A DNA stretch of 63,999 nucleotides from Clostridia bacterium. GTDB lineage: Bacteria > Bacillota > Clostridia > CAKSNL01 > HGM11501. Position 1 is the stretch's first letter, and every line of letters starts with the position of its first letter. Location: NCBI GenBank assembly GCA_900766735.1, contig CAAFWO010000014.1:1-63999 (forward strand), written 5' to 3'. The notes under the pieces were generated by a model. It made no database searches and was not told the DNA's origin. It was given only the letters and a program-made list of their open reading frames with translations. Below, one piece after another: positions 33,787 to 41,527 of this stretch. The position numbers were made by a program, and so were the translations under genes.

Positions 33787-34161
33787 TTATTTTCCTCCTT
33801 CTATTTTGTCGATTATCTTCATAAGCTCATCGGCTTCGTCCTCGGTCAGTGCGTCCTTCGGGGCGAGGCTTGCGACGAGCATTTTAAGCGAGCCGTTATA
33901 TATCCTGTCAAGAAAGCTCTTTGTCTCCTTTTTCTTGACCGAAGCCTCGCTCACCAATGGATAGTAAGAGAACTTTGCGCCGGATGAGTCCTTCCCAATA
34001 ATCTTTTTCTCATTGAGACGGCGGATAAGGGTCTTGACCGTGGATTCGCTCCATCCGGTGTCCTTCGCGCGGTCGATTATCTCGGCGGCCGTGAGGCGGC
34101 CCTCCTTCCACAAAATCTCCATGATCTGCCATTCGGCTTCGGATATGTTAACTCCGTACAT
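33787..34161 (-). CDS. blaI: BlaI/MecI-family repressor
   Basis: 124 aa. Winged helix with ISEAEWQIMEILWKEGRLTA, then GWSESTVKTLIRRLNEKKII (residues 4-55), and a C-terminal helical dimerisation region. In the family the repressor is inactivated by proteolysis triggered by the partner M56 protein. ATG 34161 follows GGAGG by 8 bases. Two TACA-N2-TGTA dyads immediately upstream show autoregulation. The symbol is by homology; the regulated genes and signal may not involve beta-lactams. Confidence 0.86.
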   Translation of the reverse strand: MYGVNISEAEWQIMEILWKEGRLTAAEIIDRAKDTGWSESTVKTLIRRLNEKKIIGKDSSGAKFSYYPLVSEASVKKKETKSFLDRIYNGSLKMLVASLAPKDALTEDEADELMKIIDKIEGGK

Positions 34162-34190
34162 AAGTAAAACCTCCAAAAATGAAAATACGG

Positions 34191-34221
34191 TTACAGCTGT
34201 AACTTTAGTTTACAACTGTAA
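34191..34221 (-). promoter_or_regulatory. Two BlaI-type operator boxes
   Basis: TTACAGCTGTAA (34191-34202) and TTACAACTGTAA (34210-34221), both perfect dyads of the TACANNTGTA class, spaced 19 bases centre to centre, upstream of blaI. Confidence 0.85.
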
Positions 34222-34250
34222 CCGCATTTTGTCAAGTACTTTTTTAAAAT

Positions 34251-34544
34251 TTATTCTTCAACGTGGTTCATACCCTGCGAAATGATTGTTCTCACATGGT
34301 CGTCGGCAAGGGAATAGCAGATATTTTTTTTGTCGCGGCGGCTCTTTATGAGCTTGCTCTGCTTTAGAATTTTGAGCTGGTGGCTGATTGCAGACTGGGT
34401 CATATCAAGCTCTGCGGCGATTTCCAGAACGCACCGCTCGCCGCGCTCGAGCACGAATAAAATTCTTATTCTTGTGTAGTCACCGAAATTTTTAAATAGT
34501 TCGGCGAGCTCATAAAGCTTTTCGTTTGTGGGAATATGATCCAT
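34251..34544 (-). CDS. ArsR/SmtB-family metal-responsive repressor
   Basis: 97 aa. Helix-turn-helix in DMTQSAISHQLKILKQSKLI. The C-terminal helix has D-x-H-x10-H-x2-E (DDHVRTIISQGMNHVEE), matching the alpha-5 zinc site of SmtB/CzrA, so Zn(II), Co(II) or Cd(II) is the likely inducer. It is the last gene of an HMA / P1B-ATPase / regulator operon, 12 bases after the ATPase. A perfect palindrome of the ArsR operator type covers the operon promoter at 36683-36724. Confidence 0.88.
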   Translation of the reverse strand: MDHIPTNEKLYELAELFKNFGDYTRIRILFVLERGERCVLEIAAELDMTQSAISHQLKILKQSKLIKSRRDKKNICYSLADDHVRTIISQGMNHVEE

Positions 34545-34556
34545 AAAAACAGTCCT

Positions 34557-36413
34557 TTACTTGGTATTAAGCGCCCTTATTGCGTTTAACACGGCGATAA
34601 CCATAACGCCGACATCGGCAAACACCGCCCACCACATATCCGCGATTCCGAGTGCGCCGAGCACTAAGAAGAGGAGCTTTATTCCGATCGCGAACACGAT
34701 GTTTTCATAAACGATGGTAAGGCACTTTTTCGATATTTTGATTGCTTTTGCAACTTTTTTCGGGTTGTCGTCCATCAGCACAACGTCGGACGCTTCGATA
34801 GCCGCGTCGGACCCGATGGCGCCCATGGAGATGCCGACATCGGCAAGAGATAAAACGGGCGCGTCGTTTATTCCGTCGCCGCAGAAAGCAACGGCCGAGC
34901 CGGAGCTTTTTTTCTTTATAATGTCGTCTAAGATGTTCACCTTGTCCTCAGGAAGGAGCGAATAGTGAACGTCCGTAATTCCGAGCTCCTCGGACGCGGC
35001 CTTTGCCGCGCTTTCTGAGTCGCCCGTCAGCATGGTGACGTTTTTAACGCCCTCTTTTTTAAGAAGGCGGATAGCCTCGGCCGAGTCCTTTTTCGGCGCG
35101 TCCGAAATCAGGATGTGGCCTGCATATTCCGAGTCGATCGCGACATGGATGACGGTTCCTGCCGAGTGGCACTCGGAAAAGGGAATATTAAGGCTTTCCA
35201 TGAGCTTTGCGTTGCCGACGGCAACCTTTTTTCCCGAAACCGTCGCCGTGATGCCGTGGCCGCCGGTCTCTGAAATATCGGTGACGAGCGACGAGTCAAT
35301 ATCCCTGCCGTATGCTTTTAAGATGCTCTTTGCGATGGGGTGGGTCGAAAAACTCTCCGCCGACGCGGCATAGAATAAAAGCTCTTCTTTGGGCATCGTG
35401 TTGTGGTGCACGGCTCTGACTTCGAAAACACCCTTGGTGAGCGTTCCCGTCTTGTCAAACACGACATGGCCGACCTTGGATAGCGTTTCGATATAGTTTG
35501 AGCCCTTGACTAAGATTCCATCACGGCTTGCACCGCCGATTCCGGCGAAGAAGCTTAAAGGAATGCTTATAACAAGCGCGCACGGGCAGCTTATAACAAG
35601 GAAGGTGAGCGCGCGGTAGATCCATGTGCCCCACTCGGGCGCGTTGCCGGCGATAATGTTTACGGCAGGCACGATGATTGCCAAAAGCAGCGCCGAGATG
35701 CACACCGCCGGTGTGTATATGCGCGAAAACTTTGAAATGAAGTTTTCGGACTTTGACTTTCTGGAGCTTGCGTTTTCGACTAAGTCCAAGATTCGTGACG
35801 CGGTGTCCTCGCCGAAAGCGGCGGTCGTTTTGATCTTGATGAGCCCCGTTTCGTTCACGCTTCCACTCTTCACGCTGTCGCCCTCATTAACCTCAATGGG
35901 GAGGCTTTCACCGGTGAGAGCGGAGGAGTTGACCTCGGACGAGCCGGAGACGATGATTCCGTCTATCGGAATTTTCTCACCGGGAAGAACGGTGATGACA
36001 GAGCCTGCTAAAACGCTGTCCGGGTTGACCTTTTTAAGAGCGCCGTTCTCCTCGATGTTGGCATAGTCGGGGCGGATGTCCATTAAAGCGCCGATGCTTT
36101 TTCTGCTCTTGCCGACGGCATAGCTCTGAAAAAGCTCGCCGATCTGGTAAAAGAGCATTACCGCGACGGCCTCCTTAAAATCGCCGAGCGCCGCCGCGCC
36201 GAGAGTGGCAACGGCCATTAAAAAGTTCTCGTCAAACGGCTGAAGGCTCACGATTCCGTGAAACGCTTTTTTTAATATGTCATAGCCGATCAGAAGATAG
36301 GGGACAAGGTAAAATAAATTAAAATACCCCTCCGGCTCTGCGATTGCGAGAACCACCGTCATTATGAATGACAGGATAATTCTTATAAGCACTTTTTTCT
36401 GCTTCTTAGTCAT
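34557..36413 (-). CDS. P1B-type heavy-metal-exporting ATPase (Zn/Cd/Pb type)
   Basis: 618 aa. Membrane helices, then TGES (ALTGESLPIEV), the metal-site motif SCPCALVISIP in helix 6, the phosphorylation site VFDKTGTLTKG, the HP motif STHPIAKSIL and FCGDGINDAPVLSLADVGI. The CPC motif, lack of N-terminal metal domain and the C-terminal Lys/Asp context fit P1B-2 Zn2+/Cd2+ exporters of the CadA/ZntA group. The metal domain is encoded separately just upstream. Regulation is by the ArsR-type protein in the same operon. Confidence 0.9.
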   Translation of the reverse strand: MTKKQKKVLIRIILSFIMTVVLAIAEPEGYFNLFYLVPYLLIGYDILKKAFHGIVSLQPFDENFLMAVATLGAAALGDFKEAVAVMLFYQIGELFQSYAVGKSRKSIGALMDIRPDYANIEENGALKKVNPDSVLAGSVITVLPGEKIPIDGIIVSGSSEVNSSALTGESLPIEVNEGDSVKSGSVNETGLIKIKTTAAFGEDTASRILDLVENASSRKSKSENFISKFSRIYTPAVCISALLLAIIVPAVNIIAGNAPEWGTWIYRALTFLVISCPCALVISIPLSFFAGIGGASRDGILVKGSNYIETLSKVGHVVFDKTGTLTKGVFEVRAVHHNTMPKEELLFYAASAESFSTHPIAKSILKAYGRDIDSSLVTDISETGGHGITATVSGKKVAVGNAKLMESLNIPFSECHSAGTVIHVAIDSEYAGHILISDAPKKDSAEAIRLLKKEGVKNVTMLTGDSESAAKAASEELGITDVHYSLLPEDKVNILDDIIKKKSSGSAVAFCGDGINDAPVLSLADVGISMGAIGSDAAIEASDVVLMDDNPKKVAKAIKISKKCLTIVYENIVFAIGIKLLFLVLGALGIADMWWAVFADVGVMVIAVLNAIRALNTK

Positions 36414-36443
36414 ATTATAACACCTCCGGGCAAAAAATACAAG

Positions 36444-36662
36444 TTATAAATATATCTCGCAGTCGTCCTCAACCTTTTTGCAGTTTTTGACGACGGCTTT
36501 CATAACGGCCTTTTCGTCCGCACCGTCTGCAAATTCAACAGTCATCTTAAGAGCCATAAAGCTCACGGAAGCAGAAAGAACGCCCTCGGTCTTTGAGGTC
36601 GCCTGCTCCATCTTATCCGCGCATGCGGCGCAGTCAACGTCGATTTTATAGGTCTTTTTCAT
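36444..36662 (-). CDS. Free-standing HMA metal-binding protein
   Basis: 72 aa ferredoxin-like HMA domain with the metal-binding CxxC in DVDCAACADKMEQ. Start ATG 36662 follows AGGAG by 8 bases. It is the first gene of the metal operon and resembles the N-terminal domain that CadA-type ATPases often carry fused, so it may act as the detached metal-delivery domain of the ATPase that follows 30 bases later. Confidence 0.87.
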   Translation of the reverse strand: MKKTYKIDVDCAACADKMEQATSKTEGVLSASVSFMALKMTVEFADGADEKAVMKAVVKNCKKVEDDCEIYL

Positions 36663-36682
36663 AACAAACACTCCTAAAAAAA

Positions 36683-36751
36683 ATGATATTAACAATTGAA
36701 CGATTGTTCAATTGTTAATATCATTGTAGCACGCCTCTATTTAAATTGCAA
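36683..36751 (-). promoter_or_regulatory. Metal operon promoter with ArsR-type palindrome
   Basis: Perfect palindrome of two 19-base arms (ATGATATTAACAATTGAAC and complement) around GATT, at 36683-36724, containing the ArsR core TTGAAC...GTTCAA. On the minus strand the promoter TTGCAA (36746-36751), 17 bases, TACAAT (36723-36728) abuts it, so a bound repressor would cover the start site. Confidence 0.85.
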
Positions 36752-36759
36752 GTGTTTTT

Positions 36760-39465
36760 TTAAAATAATCCTGTAATAAATAAGTTATAGCCGCCGATTC
36801 GCTCGCCGCCTTCCGGAAGGAAGGGGTTTTTCTCCTCATAGAACGAGCCGGGAGAGATGCAGTGCTCGTCGGGCGAGGGAAGGTGGTGCGGTCCCAAAAG
36901 ATTGCGAAGGTTGTTCGTGAGAGTGAGGCTGATCTCGTTTTCGCCCTCTTTTAAGAAGGAAGAAATGTCCGCCTCATACGGCGCTTTTATAAAGGTTTTG
37001 ACTTTTGTTCCGTTCACGGCGAGAGTGACGGCGTGAAGTCCCTTCTTCACCGCGCGGAAAAGATATAAGGTGTCCTTCAGCGTTACCGTCTTTTTTAACG
37101 TGATACTTCCCGAAAAGAAGGGAAAGCCCTGCTTTTCAAGCTCGGAGAGCGTGACAGACTCCGGCAGAGCGGTGATCTTAAAGCCGCCATCGGTGCGCGT
37201 AATCTTTTCCGAAACATCCGAAAATCCGGCGGCTGACACGCCGAACGGGCCGACAAGATAGATGCTTTCAAGCTCCGTGTCATACTTTAGGCTGTTTGTT
37301 TCGGTTTCAAAAATTTTCGTGCGCCCGATTTTTTCATAGATCTCGTCCGACTGGCGAAGGTGCGCCGTTATGCTGACGGTGTTCTCGCCCTCGACTGCGA
37401 GCTCCGAAATATCAAAGAGCTTGACGGAGCGGTCGAAAAATTCGCCGGTCGGCTCTTTTTTAAGGTCTGAAGAATTTACTTTGATGCCGAACTTTTCCGG
37501 CGTTTCGATGCCTAAGTATAATTCCGGCGGCATTTTTTCGATGAAGAACTTAAATGTGCACTCCGTCTCGGATTCCTTATTCATCATCGCGCGCGTGAAT
37601 ACGTTTAGAACATAGTCCTCGCGTCCGTTTACCGTGCATCTGTCGAGCGTCAGCGCGTTGTCCGTCATCTTTTCGATCTGCCACTCGCCCGAAAGGTCAA
37701 GCACCTTTTCGGGAGGCTTTTTTTCGATGACAGGCTCGCGCTCTGCGTCCTCAATAATGGCGGCAGAGCCGAACGGGGGAAGCGTCAGGTTGCCGGAAAA
37801 CGGCGAAAGAGCGCCCGTCTCAAGGTCTAAAAGCTTGTTGCCGCGATAAACGGTGAAGCTTTTTTCCTCTGGGGTCGAGTTCACAAAATAATGGAATGTG
37901 AAATTGTCAAAAAGCCTTCTTGTATAGGTCACACAAGGGTCGGACGCGATTTTTGAATCGGGAACGGCCTTTGCGTCTTTTAAGACAGTTCCGCCCTGTG
38001 ATTCAAATTCCGATAAAAGGCGGCGCGTTTCGGGCAAAAGGTTTTCGCCGAAGGGCACGATAACGCGGTCATACGAGCACTCGCCGACCTTTAATTTGCC
38101 GCCGGAGACTAAGGCGTGGCGGGCCATGATGATCTCGTCGCCCAGGTCGAAAAGAACGTGCTTTGCCTCAAGGTCATATAAAAGGCGCGTGAATGAACCC
38201 TGAATTTCATAGACTCCGGCGAAGTTATCGGGCGTGAAGGCGGCCCAGCATGATGTCATCGGGTGGAGCACGAGCGTGTCAAACTCCGTCCTTCCCTCGG
38301 AAAGGAGAGCGCCGAGCCTCCCGGCCGAGTTGCAAAAGCCATGAAAATAATCCCACCACGGCTGCTGATGGCCGATAGCCGGGGGATAGTCGCGCTTTCT
38401 TAAGCCCCTCATCGAGTAGGGCGATAAGTGGAGGCATAAAAGCGTCGCTCCGCGCACGGCCTGCCAGGAAAAGACTGCGGCAAGATCGTCAAAGTCCGCC
38501 GCATGGCCGCACGCGGCAAAGCTTTCGGTGAGCACCGCCTTTTTCCCGAACTGATGAGCGACCGAGGCGACCTGATAGGGCGCGATGATCGCAGTGCCCG
38601 GCTCTTTTATGAGCGTTAACATATCGATTCCCGGAATGTCAAAATATTGATACGAAGGCATGACCGCGCCGTTTGAGATCATCTGAAGGCGCATATCCTC
38701 TTCTAAGAGCAGATGCCCGGTAAATTTCTTATTGTGCTTTTCGCAGAATTCGTGGATCGTTTTGGCATAGCTTTCCGAAAAGAGAGTCGCGACAAGCCGC
38801 CAGTATTTTATGCGCACGTCAAAGGCTCCCTCACAGTCCTCGAAAAGGCAGGGGAGAAGAGGCAAAATGTCCGTTCCGTATGCCTTTTTCCACTCGGAGG
38901 GGAGCGTGTCGCTCCACGGAATTCCGCGCATTCTCGCAAGCTGAGGCTCGTCGGTGAAAAAACCGTCGATGTCCGGCGCCTTATCGATGTAGGGCCGATA
39001 GGAAAATTCGATGAACTTTTCCGTAACTTCCGGGTCCAAAAGGTCGGAATAGAGCGGATTTATGTCCGCAAAATATGTAAAGCCGTTGATTTCGGCTATT
39101 CTTTTGCCGTCATATGCGCCCTTTGTCCGGCAGAGCGATTTTAACATATATTTCTCGCCGAGCGCGGGAACGCGCCCGTCCGCAAAGCCGGAGGGCCAGC
39201 CGTTCTCGTCATAGGCGAAGGGCGCCATGGAGCGCTTTTTGCCCTCGGCGACCGCATAGTTTATGTTGTCAAACCATTCCTCACCCATGTACGGGGTCTC
39301 AAGTCCTCCGCGCGCGTGAAGGAAAAATCCGCCGATGTCAGAGGAGTCCATCTCGCCGATAAGGCGCTCCGTTTCCTCTTTGGTAAGGCGGTCGTTGAGC
39401 GACCAGAAGGGAATGGGGAGATATTTTTTATCAACAGACGAAAAATCCTTGTTTTCAAGGCCCAT
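36760..39465 (-). CDS. GH106-like alpha-L-rhamnosidase family glycoside hydrolase
   Basis: 901 aa, cytosolic (no signal peptide). The N-terminal block PIPFWSLNDRLTKEETERLI, then GGFFLHARGGLETPYMGEEW, PFAYDENGWPSG and FTDEPQL, matches the GH106/PF17132 (rhamnosidase) style of TIM barrel; C-terminal beta-sandwich modules include two GH2-like sugar-binding regions. Start ATG 39465 follows AAAGGAGG. Intracellular location suggests it works on imported oligosaccharides. Family is from motif memory; substrate is uncertain. It stands alone, with no transporter beside it. Confidence 0.72.
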   Translation of the reverse strand: MGLENKDFSSVDKKYLPIPFWSLNDRLTKEETERLIGEMDSSDIGGFFLHARGGLETPYMGEEWFDNINYAVAEGKKRSMAPFAYDENGWPSGFADGRVPALGEKYMLKSLCRTKGAYDGKRIAEINGFTYFADINPLYSDLLDPEVTEKFIEFSYRPYIDKAPDIDGFFTDEPQLARMRGIPWSDTLPSEWKKAYGTDILPLLPCLFEDCEGAFDVRIKYWRLVATLFSESYAKTIHEFCEKHNKKFTGHLLLEEDMRLQMISNGAVMPSYQYFDIPGIDMLTLIKEPGTAIIAPYQVASVAHQFGKKAVLTESFAACGHAADFDDLAAVFSWQAVRGATLLCLHLSPYSMRGLRKRDYPPAIGHQQPWWDYFHGFCNSAGRLGALLSEGRTEFDTLVLHPMTSCWAAFTPDNFAGVYEIQGSFTRLLYDLEAKHVLFDLGDEIIMARHALVSGGKLKVGECSYDRVIVPFGENLLPETRRLLSEFESQGGTVLKDAKAVPDSKIASDPCVTYTRRLFDNFTFHYFVNSTPEEKSFTVYRGNKLLDLETGALSPFSGNLTLPPFGSAAIIEDAEREPVIEKKPPEKVLDLSGEWQIEKMTDNALTLDRCTVNGREDYVLNVFTRAMMNKESETECTFKFFIEKMPPELYLGIETPEKFGIKVNSSDLKKEPTGEFFDRSVKLFDISELAVEGENTVSITAHLRQSDEIYEKIGRTKIFETETNSLKYDTELESIYLVGPFGVSAAGFSDVSEKITRTDGGFKITALPESVTLSELEKQGFPFFSGSITLKKTVTLKDTLYLFRAVKKGLHAVTLAVNGTKVKTFIKAPYEADISSFLKEGENEISLTLTNNLRNLLGPHHLPSPDEHCISPGSFYEEKNPFLPEGGERIGGYNLFITGLF

Positions 39466-39521
39466 TTTCATGCCTCCTTTAAGCATTTTTAATTATAAAC
39501 GAACAAAACTTAAATGTCAAG

Positions 39522-39550
39522 TTGACAAATACTTGGTTTTGGCATAAAAT
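39522..39550 (+). promoter_or_regulatory. Promoter of the CDF transporter gene
   Basis: TTGACA, 17-base spacer, TAAAAT. Confidence 0.85.
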
Positions 39551-39573
39551 AAAGTAAATAAGGGGGAGATTTT

Positions 39574-40764
39574 TTGACCGGTGTAATAATGAAAGCTCTG
39601 GCACGCAAAACCGAAAATATGCCGCATGAGAAAAAGAGGGCGGCATACGGCTCGGCCGCGGCCGTTACGGGCATGCTTTGCAATATAATTTTATGCGTCT
39701 TAAAGGGGGCGGCAGGCATCATCTTTAATTCTGTCGCCATCTTGGCGGACGCGGTGAACAACCTGTCCGACGCGGGCAATTCCGTCATCGCGCTCATCGG
39801 CTTCTTTCTCGCCGAAAAACCGGCGGACGAGGATCATCCCTACGGCCACGCGAGGGTCGAGTATATTTCGTGCCTCGCCGTGTCGTTCGTGATCCTCTGG
39901 CTCGGTGTGTCGCTTTTTAAGACTTCGGTGCTGAAAATTTTTGATCCCGAACCGATCGATAAAAGCGCTGTCTCAATCATGGTGCTCGTCATCTCGATTC
40001 TGGTCAAGATATGGATGGGGATTTTTTATAAGAAAATGGGCGGCGCGATAAATTCGTCAGTCATCTTGGCAAATTCCAAGGATTCGTTTAACGACGTCAT
40101 CTCCACCGGTGCGGTGCTTTTGACGACCGTTATCGCCATTTTCACGGACGTTAATTTGGACGCGTGGGCCGGCTGTGCCGTTGCGCTCTTCATCTTCTGG
40201 TCGGGCTTCGGCATAATGAAGGAGACGATGAATAATCTTCTGGGTACAATGCCCTCGCCCGAGGTCGTGGACACGATCATAGATAAGCTCTATTCCTATG
40301 AGGGAGTGCTTGGCATTCACGATCTTGTGGTGCACAGCTACGGGCCGGAAAAATATTTCGCGACCGTGCATGTCGAGGTTCCGTGCGATGTGAATATCCT
40401 GACCAGCCACGATATGATAGATAATATCGAGCGCGATTTTCTGACGGATACGGGCATAAATTTAGTCATTCATTTGGATCCTGTCGTGACGAACGATGAG
40501 GATGTCATAAAAACGCGCAATATGGTGCATGATATAGTAAAGGCGGTGGACAAAAGCTATTCGATACACGATTTTCGTATGGTCAAGGGCGATACGCACG
40601 CGAATCTGATATTCGATATAGCCGCCCCGGCCGGAGATAAGAGGACGGAAAACGAGATCCGCGACATTGTGACGGGTGAGATCAAAAAGAAGAATGAAAA
40701 CTATTACTGCATCATAACAGTGGACAGAAACTACACGATGGACGAAAAGGGAACCGGGCGTTAG
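39574..40764 (+). CDS. Cation diffusion facilitator (CDF) family divalent metal transporter
   Basis: 396 aa. Six membrane helices in residues 25-215; metal-site blocks LADAVNNLSDAGNSVIAL (helix 2), DEDHPYGHARVEY and NSKDSFNDVISTGAVLL (helix 5, D-x3-D). The cytosolic C-terminal dimer domain (residues 220-310) is followed by about 80 extra residues, as in MMT1-type members, often Mn2+ or Fe2+ exporters. Start TTG 39574 has AGGGGGAG upstream. Ends in TAG. Confidence 0.88.
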   Translation: MTGVIMKALARKTENMPHEKKRAAYGSAAAVTGMLCNIILCVLKGAAGIIFNSVAILADAVNNLSDAGNSVIALIGFFLAEKPADEDHPYGHARVEYISCLAVSFVILWLGVSLFKTSVLKIFDPEPIDKSAVSIMVLVISILVKIWMGIFYKKMGGAINSSVILANSKDSFNDVISTGAVLLTTVIAIFTDVNLDAWAGCAVALFIFWSGFGIMKETMNNLLGTMPSPEVVDTIIDKLYSYEGVLGIHDLVVHSYGPEKYFATVHVEVPCDVNILTSHDMIDNIERDFLTDTGINLVIHLDPVVTNDEDVIKTRNMVHDIVKAVDKSYSIHDFRMVKGDTHANLIFDIAAPAGDKRTENEIRDIVTGEIKKKNENYYCIITVDRNYTMDEKGTGR

Positions 40765-40806
40765 CTCCGGTTCCCGAAGAAAAAATAAAAAAAATTTAAA
40801 AAGGTA

Positions 40807-40835
40807 TTGACAACTCGGCCGGTTTGTGATAAAAT
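40807..40835 (+). promoter_or_regulatory. tRNA-Lys promoter
   Basis: TTGACA, 17-base spacer, TAAAAT, about 34 bases before the tRNA 5' end. Confidence 0.85.
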
Positions 40836-40868
40836 ACTTATTGTTGCGAATGACATAACTTAATATCT

Positions 40869-40944
40869 GCACCATTAGCTCAGCTGGTAGAGCACCTGAC
40901 TCTTAATCAGGGTGTCCAGGGTTCGAGTCCCTGATGGTGCACCA
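40869..40944 (+). tRNA. tRNA-Lys (anticodon CTT)
   Basis: 76 bases with encoded CCA. Acceptor stem GCACCAT pairs with ATGGTGC; D-arm AGCTCAGCTGGTAGAGC; anticodon stem CCTGA/TCAGG with loop CTCTTAA gives CTT, decoding AAG; T-arm GGTTCGAGTCC. AAG is the favoured Lys codon in the highly expressed genes nearby. Confidence 0.97.
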
Positions 40945-40980
40945 AAACGAAACACGCCTTTGGCGTGTTTTTTGTTTTGG
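40943..40980 (+). terminator. tRNA-Lys terminator
   Basis: Hairpin AAACACGCC-TTT-GGCGTGTTTTTT, extended by outer CCAAAAC/GTTTTGG arms that begin in the tRNA CCA end. Confidence 0.85.
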
Positions 40981-40984
40981 TTCG

Positions 40985-41224
40985 CCTATCAGGGACTCCT
41001 CGCTAAAAACAACTCACCGAGTTGTTTTTTTTACGCTCGGACTGATGGTGCACGCCGAAAGAAAAGCACACCTTTCGGTGTCCCCTGTTGTTTTGGTGCA
41101 CCATCCCTAAAGGGTAGATTCGAGCTTCGCATAAAAACGCCCGCTCTCATTTCACAGAAACTCTCGGGCTATGAAATATCCCGCCGGGATATTTCACTTA
41201 ACGCCCTCGTCTTATGGTGCACCA
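40985..41224. repeat. Extra tRNA-Lys 3'-end copies with terminators
   Basis: Downstream of tRNA-Lys, pieces of its 3' end recur: an inverted ATCAGGGACTC (about 40988-40998), CTGATGGTGCAC (41042-41053), TGGTGCACCA (41094-41103) and ATGGTGCACCA (41214-41224). Hairpin terminators lie at 41005-41031 and 41226-41255. None of the copies has a full tRNA body. They look like attachment-site or duplication remnants. Confidence 0.6.
41172..41196. repeat. TGAAAT-bounded hairpin
   Basis: Perfect arms TGAAATATCC and GGATATTTCA around CGCCG; first member of the TGAAAT hairpin set that continues at 41256-41366. Confidence 0.6.
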
Positions 41225-41225
41225 G

Positions 41226-41255
41226 AAAAGCACTTGCAAATGCAAGTGCTTTTTT
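41226..41255 (+). terminator. Terminator after fourth tRNA-end copy
   Basis: Perfect 13-bp stem AAAAGCACTTGCA with complement and T6, directly after ATGGTGCACCA. Confidence 0.75.
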
Positions 41256-41366
41256 CAGTGAAATTCAGAGTGAAATGCACCTACGGTGCGTGAAATACGC
41301 CTGCGGCGTGTGAATTTATTTCATTTCACTCTTAATTTCAAAATTTGCGTCAGCAAATTATTTCAC
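41256..41366. repeat. Modular TGAAAT/ATTTCA palindromic repeat
   Basis: Successive GTGAAAT units at about 41258, 41270 and 41290, then inverted ATTTCA units at about 41319-41363. Between them lie small GC hairpins such as GCAC-CTAC-GGTGC and ACGCC-TGC-GGCGT, and AATTTGCGTCAGCAAATT. No coding sense is seen in 40945-41527. Confidence 0.6.
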
Positions 41367-41392
41367 ATTGAGAAAATGCGAGGCATGACATA

Positions 41393-41433
41393 AAAAAAGC
41401 TTCTCCGAACTGCTTGTCCGGAGAAGCTTTTTT
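41393..41433. terminator. Hairpin before the serine hydrolase gene
   Basis: A-tract, arms GCTTCTCCG / CGGAGAAGC and a T-tract; a classic bidirectional terminator closing the repeat region. Confidence 0.8.
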
Positions 41434-41527
41434 GTCTAAAATGACTGTTGAAAAATATTTTCATCGGTGCTATAATAAATAAAGCCATATAGCGAGGGAA
41501 AATAAAAATATTTTTGAGGTGATGAAA

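Noticed and set aside
40912..41313. Plus-strand ORF of 133 codons starting in tRNA-Lys
   Set aside because: It overlaps the tRNA and repeats, has no ribosome-binding site and low-complexity content.
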